Positions 37,451-50,944 of a stretch of 64,000 nt of DNA are shown one piece after another. The notes under the pieces are model-generated. The model did no database searches. It was not told the DNA's origin and saw only the letters and a program-made list of their open reading frames with translations. The stretch spans positions 7,845,001-7,909,000 of the forward strand of contig OY540813.1 of NCBI GenBank assembly GCA_961205875.1, written 5' to 3'. The DNA comes from Sialis fuliginosa. Lineage: Eukaryota > Arthropoda > Insecta > Megaloptera > Sialidae. Every line of letters begins with the position of its first letter. Positions within the stretch are counted from its first letter, which is position 1. Made by a program: the position numbers and the translations under genes.

Positions 37451-38570
37451 GTGACAGAACAAGCACACAGGGTCGTATTGACTTTTATGAAATATAAAAA
37501 AAAACACACTAACAATAAATATCATATATTAATAAAACATCTTATTAAAACAGGAATTTCGACTCGAGTATTTTTATAAAATTGACTAACAATCCATTTT
37601 GAGCAGTTAACCCCTAGGTCTTCAGTTAAGTGTACATAACTTTTTTTGTGTGTGGGGGGGGGAGTATTAATAATAAGTATATCTTTAATGAAATATAACA
37701 TCAAAAACTCATATATTACATACATTATGTATGCGGAAATAACATTTTGATATTACATATATAATATATATGTTTATGTTTAACTTTTGTGATATATGAA
37801 ATGGAAGAGATAAAGAAGCGATCATTCAATAATACATATATGAATATTTATTGAGAATGCACACAATATTATCATAACAAACCGTATAATAATATGTGCA
37901 TATATAGAAAAACATGTATTGTATTGTATGAATATACCTATATATACCTATGAATATAATACATATTACATATAAATTAATTCGAAATACCAAGAGGTGA
38001 ATTTTAGTAGCTCATAGTTCATTTTATGTTTTGATTTTAATTAAATATTCATATATTCAAATCAATATTTATTTTATTCTAATAAGAATGTCGATGATTA
38101 ATAAGTTACTTAATTAAGTTGTAGTATATTTGTAGACACTAATTTTACCTTTACCAATTAGGGTATTGTTTGAAGACATTTATATTTACATATATTAATA
38201 AATAATTAATTCTGATGGCGTACGTTTATATTATAAATGAAATTGTGTCAGAAGATTGATATGAAGTGATGGCTCTGATATGCTATAATGAATTTTATAC
38301 GGAAAGTGTTTTTAAAACAAAATTAATATGTAGGTAATATATAAGCTCGTATTTAATGTTTTATTTATACATAATTTAATATTGATATGCATATATGTAT
38401 ACCAATTATTTTGCTGCTAATTATTTTGGTTAAATACACTATTTTGTAATTTGTAATTTAATGATAATATAATGAGTTTGGAGATACTTATTATAAAATG
38501 ATTTTCAAATATTAATTGAGATATATATTATGATTATAACAAACAACAGACAAAAACTATGATTATGACT

Positions 38571-38652
38571 TATCAAATACAAATCCCCTAACCATAAAAA
38601 TTGTAAGAGTTTAACCTTACAATTTTTATGGTTAGGGGATTTGTATTTGATA
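38571..38652. repeat. 37-bp perfect hairpin
   Basis: The arm 38571-38607 (TATCAAATACAAATCCCC and on to TTGTAAG) is repeated exactly in inverted form at 38616-38652, separated by the 8-base loop AGTTTAAC. No other copy was noticed. Perfect arms imply a recent origin. Confidence 0.95.
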
Positions 38653-40700
38653 TATGAGTTAAAAATCATTCGTTAGTTATAATTGAATATAAGAAATTCA
38701 GCGTTTGAAAAATGTATGAAACCTACATTTAAAAAAGCTGTCAATTATATAAAACAAATCTTTCTGACTAGCTGATAAAAGATAGAAAAAAATAAATAAA
38801 ACATAAATTATAATTAGAGATAATAATACTCGTTATAACTCTTACTTAAAAAATTTCCGGTTGCAAGATCATTTTTTTTTAAATATGAGGTTTTCTTCCC
38901 AGGCAAAAATATGTGTTGACCGATATACAGACACATAGATATAGAATAGACAGATAGAATGGATTTAGGGAAGGTATATGAAAATATTTATATACAATAC
39001 ACTCTGAAAAAAATGATAATCAAAAATCTCTTTATACCTTTAAAATCTAAATTATTAAAACGATTTCACCTTCAATTAAACTCTTACACCATCATATTTA
39101 CATATATTAAAATAATTAATTTCGGCGGTGTACGATAATACAAATATATTTATGTCAATATTTGATGTATATAAATTGATACGTCGAACAGGTTTTGATA
39201 AAAATGATATTATGTGTATCTGACAGTATAAATTACCATGAAGAGTATTGCTGCAGCATGATTTGTCGTCCACGGAAATCGGTAGTAAATAGTTTCAAAG
39301 TTTAATCAACGTTGGTGTCATTGGTTTGTGAAATGGCGTGTTTGTACAGTAACCTCATAAATTATCGTGTTTTGGTTTTAAAAACGGAAATTAGATTGGA
39401 TGTTTTGAATTTTTTAGTTGGTAATGGTAGAAAGGTTATTAAAGTATATATTAGAATAGAACTTAAAGAGCTTTTATAATATAATTGTAATATTTGAAAT
39501 ATTGGCGAAACAAATTATCTGTCTGTCTTTGCAGATATGAAGTATTTTTTTATTTATTGGTTTTTTGGATGAATTTTTTTTGAGTAATTGAAAACAAATC
39601 TAAGATATTCTTAAATATTTTAAGGTTATTGGCCTAGCACCCCGTAAGTTTTGAACTATCCGCATTTTTTTTCAATAAAAAAAAAGTTTTGATTTCGAAA
39701 AATTTTGTTTTTATTTTATATGCAGAACACATGTACATTTAATGGAGTTTTTTTGTTTGTTAATAATTAAAAGTAAAAAATTAAATATAATTTGGCGACC
39801 GCAGTATATTTCATACAAAAGATTGTGCAACAGCTAATGGCAATATATGTATGTCGGTATGTATATATTCCCAACTGACTATCTTTTTTCCACAGTACAT
39901 ATAGACTATATCTTTAATATATACTATGGCCTCGCCGACATTAACCGTGTATTAAAAACTTTATTTTTAATATCCAATTACTCAAATTCCAATATTAAAA
40001 AAAAGTAAAATATATCAGCTATCCATAAATAACATATTACAATTTTAGATTATTATCTATACATTGCTCTAACGATCAAATAACCTTAAAAATACTCTTT
40101 AATTTAAAATTTAAAATAAAATTAAAACAATAATTTGTAGGTATTGTAAATTTACTTTCTTGAAGCAAAATAATGAATGGGAAATAAAAAAAACAATTTC
40201 ATTACAAAGATTTTTTGACTAATAAATAATCCATTATTTAAAAACTTGGCTCTAGTGTACAATAAGTTGGTATACAAAATATAATAATACAGTCCTTTTC
40301 GTAAGAAAACATTTCACAAACACAAAATAACATTTTATTACAAAAAACATTTTTAACAAAAAAACCAATCACAGTAACTTGATTTAACGGTCAACATTTC
40401 TTTAAATTCTCAATAAGAATAAATAAACCTCGTCTCTCTCGCTCTAATGTATATGTACACACTCCCCACAATTTTGTCGCCTAATGCTATCACCGGAATG
40501 AAATAGGTTTGCGAAATTCATTTCGTTATTTGAAAATCACATTAAAAACTTTTTTTCCGCTTTTCTGTAACTTACTAATAATTCCTACGCATTCTTTTTA
40601 TGATATTTGAAATGTTGAACACAATTTTGTAGTGTATTTTTTCCATTCGAAGTTATGTAGTAAAATGTTATATTCTTGCTATTCTATTAAAAATATGGTA
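38653..40700. other. Intronic, AT-rich; one diverged direct repeat
   Basis: TTTACATATATTAAAATAATT followed by a GGCGGTGTACG stretch (near 39100-39145) resembles 38190-38230. No gene or element ends were recognised. Confidence 0.35.
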
Positions 40701-40708
40701 CCTTAGTG

Positions 40709-41288
40709 CAGAATATCCCAAACTTTTTTGCGCCACGGTAAACTAATTAAATTATACAATTTGCGCGGTACACTGAAAAGTTGTTATATTATATACAAAA
40801 TTTTATATACCTACTCCGTCTATTATACGTATGAAAAATATACCAGGGGTAAACAATCTTTCTGTTCATGAGAGACGTATTAGGCAGTGCATTATAAATA
40901 ATGATCTAGAATTTAAAAACTTTTTCAATGAAATGAGTTGAAAACTATTTCAATAACGGGTGCTATGCTAACAATTGGAAAACATAATTAATTAATACTT
41001 GTATCTTTTAATATATTTTCGCGCAGCTGTGCCAAAGTGCGTTTAAAAAATAATGATATATCTTTTTTATAGATGGTAAAATTTGTATTATTTTAAAGTT
41101 GATTGACATCCAAAATCTATATGTATACCAACTTTTAGCTCAATAGCTCAACAGGAAATGGGTGAAATACTTACATACATACGTTTAATTAAATAGAACT
41201 ATTGATTAGTTAATTTTTTGGGGTGGTAATAACAATTTTTTTGATCTATTGTGTAGTGTGCCGCGGTACGCCCGGTTGAGGAACTCTG
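40709..41288. mobile_element. hAT-like non-autonomous element
   Basis: It begins CAGAATATCCCAAACTTTTT and ends GGTTGAGGAACTCTG; the inner GCGCCACGGTA and TACCGCGGCAC (minus) also match, so the inverted repeats extend about 35 bp with changes. The 8-bp flanks CCTTAGTG and GTTTAATA agree only at half the positions, so the element is old or its ends are slightly different. No coding part. Confidence 0.6.
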
Positions 41289-41639
41289 GTTTAATATGTG
41301 TTTATTTAAATTTTATAGAAAAAAAATATTATAGTTTATTTTTGCTACAAAAAATTGTATGGACATAAATGGTTACGAGCTTTTTCAAGTTTTTTTTTAC
41401 ATTCATAAATAAAAAAATATTGTGTTTTAATTGTTGAACATATATTAAATTTCGGTGTATAGATGAAGCAGCGTTAACCACCAACGTTTTAGTACATCAC
41501 AGAAGAGTTCCGCCTCTTTAATTTTTAATTACACCACCGAAATGTGAAAATGGTAAATTCTTGAATTTTGTGTGTAATCCACGGTTTATTCTATTTATTA
41601 TTTTGGCTATTTTTTGACACAATTTTTCGTCTAAACAAT

Positions 41640-41790
41640 TAAATGTCTTGCTATAGAGGGTGCAAAACCGTCAATGCGGGTTGAAAAATAACCTTTTAAA
41701 GGTGTCGGCCCCTATACAAAAATGTCCGCTGTAATTATAAAATGCACCTTGCCGGGGGCACAGAGAACTACATCTCTGTTAACGATAAAC
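41640..41790. repeat. GC-richer repeat remnant
   Basis: AAAACCGTCAATGCGGGTTG, GTGTCGGCCCCTATAC and CACCTTGCCGGGGGCACAG stand out and look like an old mobile-element end, family unknown. Confidence 0.3.
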
Positions 41791-42874
41791 AAAAATTTAT
41801 TTATTTAATATGTTTGTAATAGGAAATATAATGACCAACCCACTTAAAAATTTAGTAGGTGTATCCCACTTATAAATAAGCCAGTAAATAAATCATTATT
41901 TAGCATGCAGATAAGTACTTTATCCACTTGCATATATACAGTTTTAAAATAATTTAATGGCAGTAGCGTATTGCATCATTGTACGCTTTTTTAGAATGCA
42001 ATATTAATGATAGATACTGTTTTTAGTAGTTTTTCTGCATACAGCACTCAGTGATATTAAAAATTTAGAATGAGTTTCTTTAGGCAGCAATGCGTAGCCA
42101 CACCAGCTGCGTTCTTTAGGGATATCAGTGCTATTTGAAAATTTTCCTACTAGGCAATTTGCATATATTGTTCCCATATAATATGCTTTATGTAGTTTTG
42201 AATTATTTAACTTTTAAATGTATCGTTGAGATTACTTTGTAGTTAGAGGAGCATAGAATGAATATATACATACATTGTTTAGTATAACGAAAACTATATT
42301 AGTTACACTGTTTGAAGTTTTGATTACTTCTGTTCTATATGCTAGTATCGATGTATGAATTTTAAATCACGTGTATTATAAAAAAATGTATAAATAATGT
42401 TCTTTTTATATAAAAAACGTTATATATTTTTATACGGTTTGTTACAGATGTTTTTACGAAAAACAATCGTAAAATAATCTTCTATCTTCTTGTTATAAAC
42501 AGGTATTTAAGTATAAAATTAACGGCGTTGAAAAATCGAAATTCCTCTTAGTTCAAATTAAAATACCTTATTTATTTGTTTGTAAATTAAAGATTTGAAC
42601 AAACAAACATGCGTTTGTACGAAATATAGCACATTTAACAAAACGAGAAGATCGGGTTATAAACATAAATAAACTGTAAATAAATTGCTTTACGTTTTAC
42701 GTGTACGTGCTAATATGTATAAGCTTTGTACACACAGACACAGGGATAATGTAGAAAAGTTTGCATTTATGTTATTCTTTTATATAAAAAGTACTAAATG
42801 AAAACTAACAAATAAATTGATATTTACCAAAATAGTCGAGTCAAGCTTGAAAATCGTACAGTACCGATTTTGAT

Positions 42875-43340
42875 GATTTTTTTTTAAATGTTCGTTATTT
42901 TGAAAAATTGTATTATTTATAACTTTCATATATTAAGTCCGAATTTTGACGAGAAAATGATACCTGGGAGGTTTTGGGTGGCGCTGATTAAGAATTCGGT
43001 GTCAAAATAAGGATTTTTCGGGAATTTTCCAAAAATTTGTTTTGCATTTTTTTTTGTAAATTTATTGAAATATTTGCTAGAAATGTTTATTCGATTAAAT
43101 TACCGCAAAAAGAGTTGAATTATACAGAAATTTTTCATTCAATGAAAATAAAAACATTTTTTGCTCATTTTCTCAAATATTATTTATTAAAAAAAATCAC
43201 TGTGATCAAATATCATCGAATTTTTTTTATTTATCGAGATTTTTTTGTTTATATTTTGAAAAAAAAAATATTTTTTTGAGTCGGACGACTGGAATGTTTC
43301 TGATTTCAAATATTATGGTATAACGAACATTAAAAAAATA
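42875..43340. mobile_element. Possible inverted-repeat element
   Basis: TTTTTAAATGTTCGTTATTTT at the left is mirrored by TATAACGAACATTAAAAAAA at the right. The interior is T-rich with no coding family. No target duplication was established. Confidence 0.4.
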
Positions 43341-44379
43341 GAAATTATGAAAAATGAGTATACGACTTTATAAAATATATTAATATCTTGATAATAATCT
43401 TAGACTATCGAGTATCGATACTTGACGATGTTCCTTAAACGAGTTTTTACAGATATGCCGTTTTCGTGTGGACAAAGCTTTTTATTCAAGTTTCTTGTAC
43501 AGCGAATCTCAATATCATAATAATCATTTTTCGTTAATGGCAGTTAACTGTTGGATTACAGCCAATAACTTCTCGTATGTTTCACTCAATTATATCTCTC
43601 TTATACACGGTGTTCTGTTTGCATTCTTTTTTTCGGTTTGACTGAAGGTTTTTTTTTGCATTTCTTTGAGCGTGACGTTCTTTTGTTCAAACATTATCGA
43701 TTATTCGTTTTGATTTGAAATTGGTTGTTAACGTCATATACTCGAGATCAGCTCTTTTTATTCAATCAGATTGAATTATGTGGTTTTCATCAGATAATTA
43801 GTGTTATGAATGAGTTGAAAATAAATGTCTGAATTGAAATGTTTGATTGAAGTATTATTTGTTCATTGTTTTATTTGACCTTCATGATTTTACGGGGAAA
43901 TTGTAATACATACTCGATAAAACATGATGTATTTTTAGATTGGACTTTTTAATGTTTGTTTATGTATTTTTGCTTCTTTTAATTTTCATATTAATTATAA
44001 TGTGTAAATACATAATGTATATGACCCCAGTAATGGCTATTTTTTAATTAAATGTACTGAACTAGAAATATTTGTTGATATTTGATTACTACCATTTCTG
44101 AATATTAATCTATATACATTTAACTGTCTTACAGCGTGATTTGATGATAATCGGCCAATTGGTGTCAAAATAGTGGACATTTATTTATGATTTATTATAT
44201 TATCATAGCAACTGCTATATTTCAAATTTGATAATTCTTTCTTTTATACCTTTTGTGTCGTAGTACTTATCATTTAAGTATCATTTTAGTAAGTATCCGT
44301 CATTGTCCTCATTACTGATTTTACTTTATTCATTACTCGTGAAAAAACATACACAAAATAAAAGGCTATAATTTAAAAA

Positions 44380-44900
44380 AAAACAAATTATATTTGTAGA
44401 CTTTATAATTAAATTGATTAAATAAAGAGTTACTTGTTTTATTAGTAACATGAGTTCATGAGGATTACAAAAAAGAAGCCCGTAAATCACAAAAACCGTA
44501 AACCTTGTTCTTATAGCGGCCATAACTGGTGCCAATACCTTAGTTTTATAATATAAATATTAATAGTTACGTTTGGATTTACAGTTACAATAAAATTGTG
44601 CACAAATAGAAAAAACTTGGCTTATATCCACAAACTGTAGTTTTTTAATAAAATACATTGTAGATAAAGATGCGGTTCTTGTCGACTGATTTGCTCCTTT
44701 TCCGACAGCTCGGATATTGAATTGTTATTAAACATAATAATCGTATCATAATTTAAACATACGTACATTATGCAAGTTTTTAATTGTAAGTGTATATAAT
44801 GTGCAGTCATAATGGATTTTGTAATGGGAAAATATCAATATAAATAATACAACGAAAACTATTGAATTAATGGTGGGCTGGAATACTCAGAACCTGTATT
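44380..44900. repeat. Dispersed repeat, copy 1 (partner at 54205)
   Basis: AAAGAGTTACTTGTTTTATT, then AACATGAGTTCATGAG and CCATAACTGGTGCCA match 54215-54350 with few changes, and ATACAACGAAAA with TTAATGGT recurs near 54630. The strongest part is about 145 bp. Minus-strand open frames in both copies look alike, but differences are not concentrated at third codon positions, so coding constraint is not supported. Confidence 0.65.
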
Positions 44901-45159
44901 ACTCGATAAATTAAAAATGAACTGGTTTTAATAGCTAACAATATAAATCATATACAAGCGCATTGTATTTAAAACGAGGTATTTTTAATATGGATTCTAC
45001 AAAATATTATTATAGATTGTATTCATTGATTTAACAAACGAATTATTGTCAATATATTATATGAAATAAAGAAATGTTTTCATTAATAAAATCATACCAT
45101 TAATAACACAAACAAAATATTAATAAACATTTTTAGGTAAGTATATTGTTTTTTATGCA

Positions 45160-45320
45160 TCTTCTAAAAGTGCACTTTTAGAAGAACCCTGAAGATGCCC
45201 ATTGCAATGTGTGACGAAACGCTGACCGATAACACGACAAAATCGATGTGGTTTAAACTTTACAGAAGCCAAGATCCATGCCAAGATCACCGCGAAAGCC
45301 TCAAGACTTGTATATTGCTT
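45160..45320 (+). repeat. Penelope-like trace with degenerate hammerhead core
   Basis: CTGAAGA (45189-45195) and GAAAC (45216-45220) are placed as in a hammerhead ribozyme, with CATTGCAATG able to form an inner stem II. The cleavage triplet GTC is missing, so it should be inactive. The following text resembles that after the 35428 core. A perfect 26-bp palindrome (45160-45185) stands directly before it. Confidence 0.45.
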
Positions 45321-46265
45321 TTTTTCTCAAAAATATATCAAATATTTTTTACAAAATTATTATAGTTTTATTTTAAAATATAAAATAAGCTGATTGTGAG
45401 TAAGATTGAATTGCAGCATAGTTATTAGTTATGTATATTATAGTATTAAAAAAATCCATAAAAATACTCAATTTACAATCGGAACAAAAGCTACATCTGG
45501 AATAATCTCTTTGCAATTTTATAAAGTAAGAACTTATATTTTCATCATTTTTGAGAATATAAAAAAGCAATATAGAACACGTCATAAAATTGCTTTAAAA
45601 ATACTCGTAAAATCCGAGACATGAAATGTGGTATGCATAACAGAACATGTATTATGTATGTGTATGTATCCATACATATACATTCATAAGTCCATAAATG
45701 AAAAATTGGGTTTTGTTTTATTTTTTACTTAATTAAAATGAAATTGAAAAATTACGTTACTTTGTGGTGTTGATTAAAACTTCATAGTAAAACGTGTAAA
45801 ACTTTGTTTTGTATATGCATTTCTTACATAGTTATTGTAAATTCATGGGTAATACTTTAAAGTAGACGAGACCAATATTACAGTGCTGAGTTCATGGTAG
45901 GAAAACTGATACTGAATTGAACCAGTCATTTTAACCAAAAAGAAACCATCAATAAATGACGTATATTTGTTCGAATTAAATAAAAAAAGTTATTATTATT
46001 TTTTAATAATTGATAAAAATAAATAATTTTATTATACATATACTACGGTAATTCAACAATAACCGATCTGATGAGCTACATTTGAGATAGAAACCATCCG
46101 GTATCGGTTCTTAATTTTTTTATTTTTTGGGTTTCAGGGTTTGGTTTTTCGACTTTAGCTACTGTTAACATCGAAGTTTAGCTTCGTGCGAACTTATAGA
46201 ATTTGTAAACTTACTCCTAGAAAACATAGAAACTGGCGTTTGTTAGTCACTTTAACTAAATGTGC

Positions 46266-46394
46266 ACACCTTAACCACAATAAAACAATGACGCTCGACA
46301 CGTGTTTCGACTTCAGAGTAAGTCCTCATCAGTAACCTTTTTGTGATGTAGGAACACGTGTCGAAGTGGCATTGTTTTATTGTGGTTAAGGTGT
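46266..46394 (-). ncRNA. Hammerhead ribozyme core in the loop of a 44-bp inverted repeat
   Basis: Read on the minus strand: CTGATGA (46332-46326), stem II GACTT/AAGTC with loop ACTCTG, then GAAAC, and ACGTGTC ending in the GTC triplet at 46299-46297. Stem III (ACACGTGT) is self-complementary, as in Penelope-like ribozymes that act as dimers. Stem I is weak. The core is enclosed by inverted arms 46266-46307 and 46353-46394, sharing ACACCTTAACCACAATAAAA, ACAATG and TCGACACGTGTT. Such arms could compete with the ribozyme fold. No protein part nearby. Confidence 0.6.
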
Positions 46395-48700
46395 AGATGA
46401 TTATTTAGTTTATAATTGTAATCTTAATAAGTTTAGAGATATACCTACACATATAAGAAAATAAGCGAAACAATTTTTACTTCTTTGCCAGTATATTTTT
46501 ATAAAAACTTTCTTCATTAAGACAAAAATAATGAAATATTTTATAAATAAATAAAAATTTCATCACAGCACCTAAAAAAATTTACCTATATAGTAAATTT
46601 ACCCAAAACTATAAAAGCATATACCTAAGTATGTATATGTAGATACATAATTACTGTATATTCAACGATATATAAAAAGTATGTTAAACAATTTATGACG
46701 TATTTATTTTTTACTACTAATTAATTATTGTATTTGTACATTACAAGTGAGTATATTTACCTATGAAAATGATATATACATCCTGGGTAAGGTGAAAGTT
46801 ATCAATTCGTTTAATAAAACAATTAAACATGAAAAAACCAACCTCCAAACACATAAAACAATATATTCTAGTCATACCTTTGACACATAAACTTATGATA
46901 TATGATATCTGCACCAGTGGTTCTTAATAAATATGTAGGTACCTACTATATCGATTGAAAGCATAAGTAACTATTAAATTGACAATGTATGCATTACTGT
47001 CTAATTTCTGAATAATCATGCAGAAGCTGCATTAGGATTATTATCACAGATGAAATGCATGTTTGATCAAATAATAAGAAGTATAAAATATATCTTTAAA
47101 TTTTAATGGCCCGATAGTAATTATTATTAAAAGCAGTATTGCTGTGTGACACTTAAAATTTTAAGCTTATTTCAGCAATTTTTTTTGTAACAAAATAAAA
47201 TATAATCTTTTCAGTCTTTTTATGTTTTTATTTGAATCTTAAACTACATATACAAAAAATATATTATTTTTGTTTTTATAATACTTTATTTCTGTAGTAG
47301 TGATTTGAAACAAAAATATCAAATATATTTTTATTTAATAATTTATGTTAATAAATAACAAAATGGCGGATTTGTAAAAAAAGTTGGCAAAAATCGTGTT
47401 TTTTTTTGTTGAAAATCGAGAAAATAAATTATTAATAAAAATAAATTATTTTAGGTAATACGATAACTATTAGTGTGTAGAACAACGTGTTAAATCATAG
47501 CCCGACCGATTGATTAGAATTTTGTTTTTACTTCCTACCAACCGAAAAAAGTGGTTTCGAGAAAAATGCGTTTATAGATTTAGTAAAAGGTTTTTCATTC
47601 ATAGAAAATATATACTCATACTAACTGTTCTATGTGCTATAACTTCGTAAATACTTTGAATTTCGGTCTATAATTTTAACAATATACTCTCATTATATTT
47701 TACTTTCAAAATATGCATGTAAAAAATTTTAAAACGTCACAACGCAATTCTGTCTTAATAATAGGATAATTGGTATTTTTTGGGATGGGAAAAATTGAAA
47801 TAAATATTTTCGGTTATTGATTATTAAATTGACTACAAATATTATTCTTAATTATGTATGTAGCATGTAGAGTTTATTGAATGGATAAATAAAAACGATT
47901 TACAAGCACTGGTTTAATTTATTTTACTGTACGTCTACCATACACACAATTATACATAGTGGATGCCATTACCTATGACCCTTTATGAGATTAAAACTTG
48001 AAGATTAAAACATACATATGCATATGTGTACATGTGGTATTTCAGGTTCATAATCTGCTTTTTAATAGGATTATAAACATTTTTGAATTAACAGGCATTA
48101 CACTGTAATAATGCAATTAAGTCATAAATCTGCAAGTAAAAGTTGTTATTTATTCGATCTTAATTGACATGGGTGTAAATATTTTTGAATGGTATTTTTT
48201 TAACGTCAACTTTGAAATTAACAAATATATTAAATGTATATTTACCTTTGGTAAAATATTTTCATATTTTTTATATGAACTTTAATGAAATTAAGATAAA
48301 AATGGGATAATGTCAAATAATCCATTCAGAAACCAATGTCATTTTTTGAAGATTATCTAATTAAGGGAAATACACAATGAAACGGATATTTGAGATTGAC
48401 GCAAATTTTTATTAAAACTACAAACATTATAAAAAAATCAAGTACGTTATAATACATATCTCTAATTAATTAAATTTTTTAAACTGAAACTTTTTTACCA
48501 TAAAAATAATAAAATATCCGTATGGAGAACCATACATGACTTCCATGTTCTTTCTATCTTTTTAAATAATTTTTAAATATAAATGAATTTAAATTTCGTA
48601 ATACTTAAAAAACATATACATAAGTAGTGAATCGAGAATGTTATTTTAAGCATATAAATATTAATATAAATAATAAATATATGTCCAAAAAATGTTTGTG
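46395..48700. other. Intronic, AT-rich, nothing recognised
   Basis: No exon, repeat end or element boundary was recognised in this stretch. Confidence 0.45.
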
Positions 48701-48711
48701 AAAGAACTTTA

Positions 48712-49000
48712 GTCCTTCAAAAATATTAATTTTTATTTAATATCTGGAGTATTCTGAAGAACCCACTGTGATACAGTTATGAAATTTGATAGTAAGTGTA
48801 GTTTTAATAAGTGCTATCGATTTTCAGTATCAGTCAATAATAATTTAGTCCAGAGGTGTAATTACCCAACATACCATGATGCTGAAAATCGATAATTCTT
48901 ATTAAAACTAAACCGACTAGCAAATTTCAAAACTGTATCACATTGAGTTCTCAATAATCAATAATATATTAAATAAAAATAATAGTTTCGAAGAAAATTT
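48712..49000. mobile_element. Imperfect fold-back element
   Basis: GTGATACAGTTATGAAATTTG, then AGTTTTAATAAG and TATCGATTTTCAG on the left are mirrored by CTGAAAATCGATAA, CTTATTAAAACT and CAAATTTCAAAACTGTATCAC on the right, around a centre near 48860. Similarity extends outward to about 48712 and 49000. The exact ends and target duplication are unclear. Confidence 0.65.
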
Positions 49001-50550
49001 ATCGGACCCATGCTCATATAAAATTTTTTGCGAAATATAACATCCTCGTACTACTGTTAATTTGTTTTAAATTTATTTATATTTTATTGTTATTTAAGTT
49101 GCATTATGTAGTCTTTCGAAATGTACTTACCTACAATGTTGGCTTTAAAAAGAGATCAAAGTTACAATAAAGTACGACTACCTATATAATTTATGAAAAT
49201 AAAATTGTTTGTAGAAAATTAACCATGACTAAGAATAATTTTTATCTGATTATAAGAATCGCCACTGTGAGTTTTTTTTGTATTTTAACGCACACAAATC
49301 CAGTATTTCTGCAATACCAGCGTTTATTGTTGTGAATATTTACTCATAATTATAGGGTAAAGCTGTTTTGTTGAACAACATATGAATTTATATATTAAAC
49401 TGAAAAGGTGTTGTTTGACTTTGTGGTTATGTTTAAAATTTGCTGAGTTTTAAGTCATTTGACTTTTAAGGTCAATAACCATTTGTGAATCTAATGAGAG
49501 TTCAAAGGTTTTAAAACAAGCATGTTTCATTTTACTAACGAATGTGCAGTTTTTTTACAGTATGATTTTTTATGATTTGTTTATATTTTCTTAAAAATTA
49601 ATAGTAAAATATCTTATACATATAAAAACATTATTATGCGATTTTTTTGGAGAGTAAGAACATTCCTAAAATAATCAAATACTTGAAAGATTTACAAAAT
49701 TTGTTTTTCTAACCGATAAGTATATGTATTTTTTTAGATACACGTATTATGTACATACAAACGAGAAAAACATTACTATTGTATTATAATATATGTAAAT
49801 GAGTAGTTTTTTTAAACTTCAAATGAGTTTTCTGCTATTCTCTTGACAGAATTATTTTATCTGTATTAATTATTTGTTACTTCAAAAGAAAAATTAAATG
49901 ATAACTTTTAAATTTTTTATTTCACATCATTTCACTTAAAAATGCTTTAAATAGTTTTATTTTAACTATTCTCTTCTTTGCTTCATCTCTTGTTAAGTGT
50001 TTCAAATGAAATTAAGATTAAAAAACCATTTATCTTTGATAGTTTTTTCTGTGTAGTTCTGAAGTTGAAAGTTTTTTTATTCTCATGTTTTTATCTAAGA
50101 AACTTTAGGTTTTATTTTCACTTTATAAATGTCTTTTGAAGAGTATGAAGTACTTTCATTAAAAGTTTTTTTGCTAAAATTTGTGTATTTTCTAGTCATG
50201 CAGATATGTAAGGAAAAGTTGCCAAACCCCGGTATTTTAGACCCTATAATTAAATACTACATAATTTGAATATGTATGTCAAAATATTAAAATTCTATTT
50301 TTGTAAAATACAATACCTTTTAAAACATTTTTTTAGGACATCAGTAAAAAGCGAATGATTTATTCCGCAAATGTAAATACCTCACTAATGTGTTAATTAT
50401 GTATGTGTATCCAAATTCCTTTTGTACAGATAATACTTGTCCTAGTCAATTCATTATTATTTATTGCTTCTATTCTGAAAGTAGTTCCTTTTTATACACC
50501 TTTTCCTTAACAATACAATAAACAAACAAAAGGATAATGTATGACGAAAA
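49001..50550. other. Intronic, AT-rich, nothing recognised
   Basis: No gene or repeat boundary is visible. Confidence 0.45.
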
Positions 50551-50559
50551 CAGTATATT

Positions 50560-50727
50560 ATGACAAAACAGTCTACAAAAGAATATAATAGTTTCGGATC
50601 TTCGTTGGAATTTAGGGATCCTTGTACTGTTGACCTGTCTCAGTTGTGGTCTTACTCGGGTCCGCTAGAGATATACACACACCTACGTCTATTGCCTGTT
50701 TACTTTCACGGTGTTATAAGAACAGGT
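50560..50727 (+). other. Possible cryptic or alternative exon
   Basis: An open frame starting ATG at 50560 in GC-richer sequence runs through EFRDPCTVDLSQLWSYSGPL and meets a strong donor-like AACAG|GTAAAT near 50727. No convincing acceptor, promoter or family match was seen. It could be an alternative first exon, a remnant, or chance. Confidence 0.15.
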
Positions 50728-50944
50728 AAATGTAAACAATGTTTGTTTGTATTTCGGTAAATAGTTCCCAGTATTATCAAACAATGTGTATAAAATGTAT
50801 TCCTTTGAGGATGTTGAAAAAATGTCACCTGAATTTATTAATATCAACAGAAATATTTTTTTTGTTTAATCTTAATTATATAAAATGCAAAAAAGAACTA
50901 TAAATTATTGCGTGATTTAGATTGAAATTATCAAAAAAAATAAT

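Noticed and set aside
44326-44535. Minus-strand frame shared with 54162-54377 as a possible gene family
   Set aside because: Differences between the two copies are not enriched at third codon positions, so it behaves as non-coding repeat.
46068-46094. CTGATGA followed by GAAAC, a possible further hammerhead ribozyme
   Set aside because: The bases between do not form a stem II next to the core, and no GTC follows at the right place.
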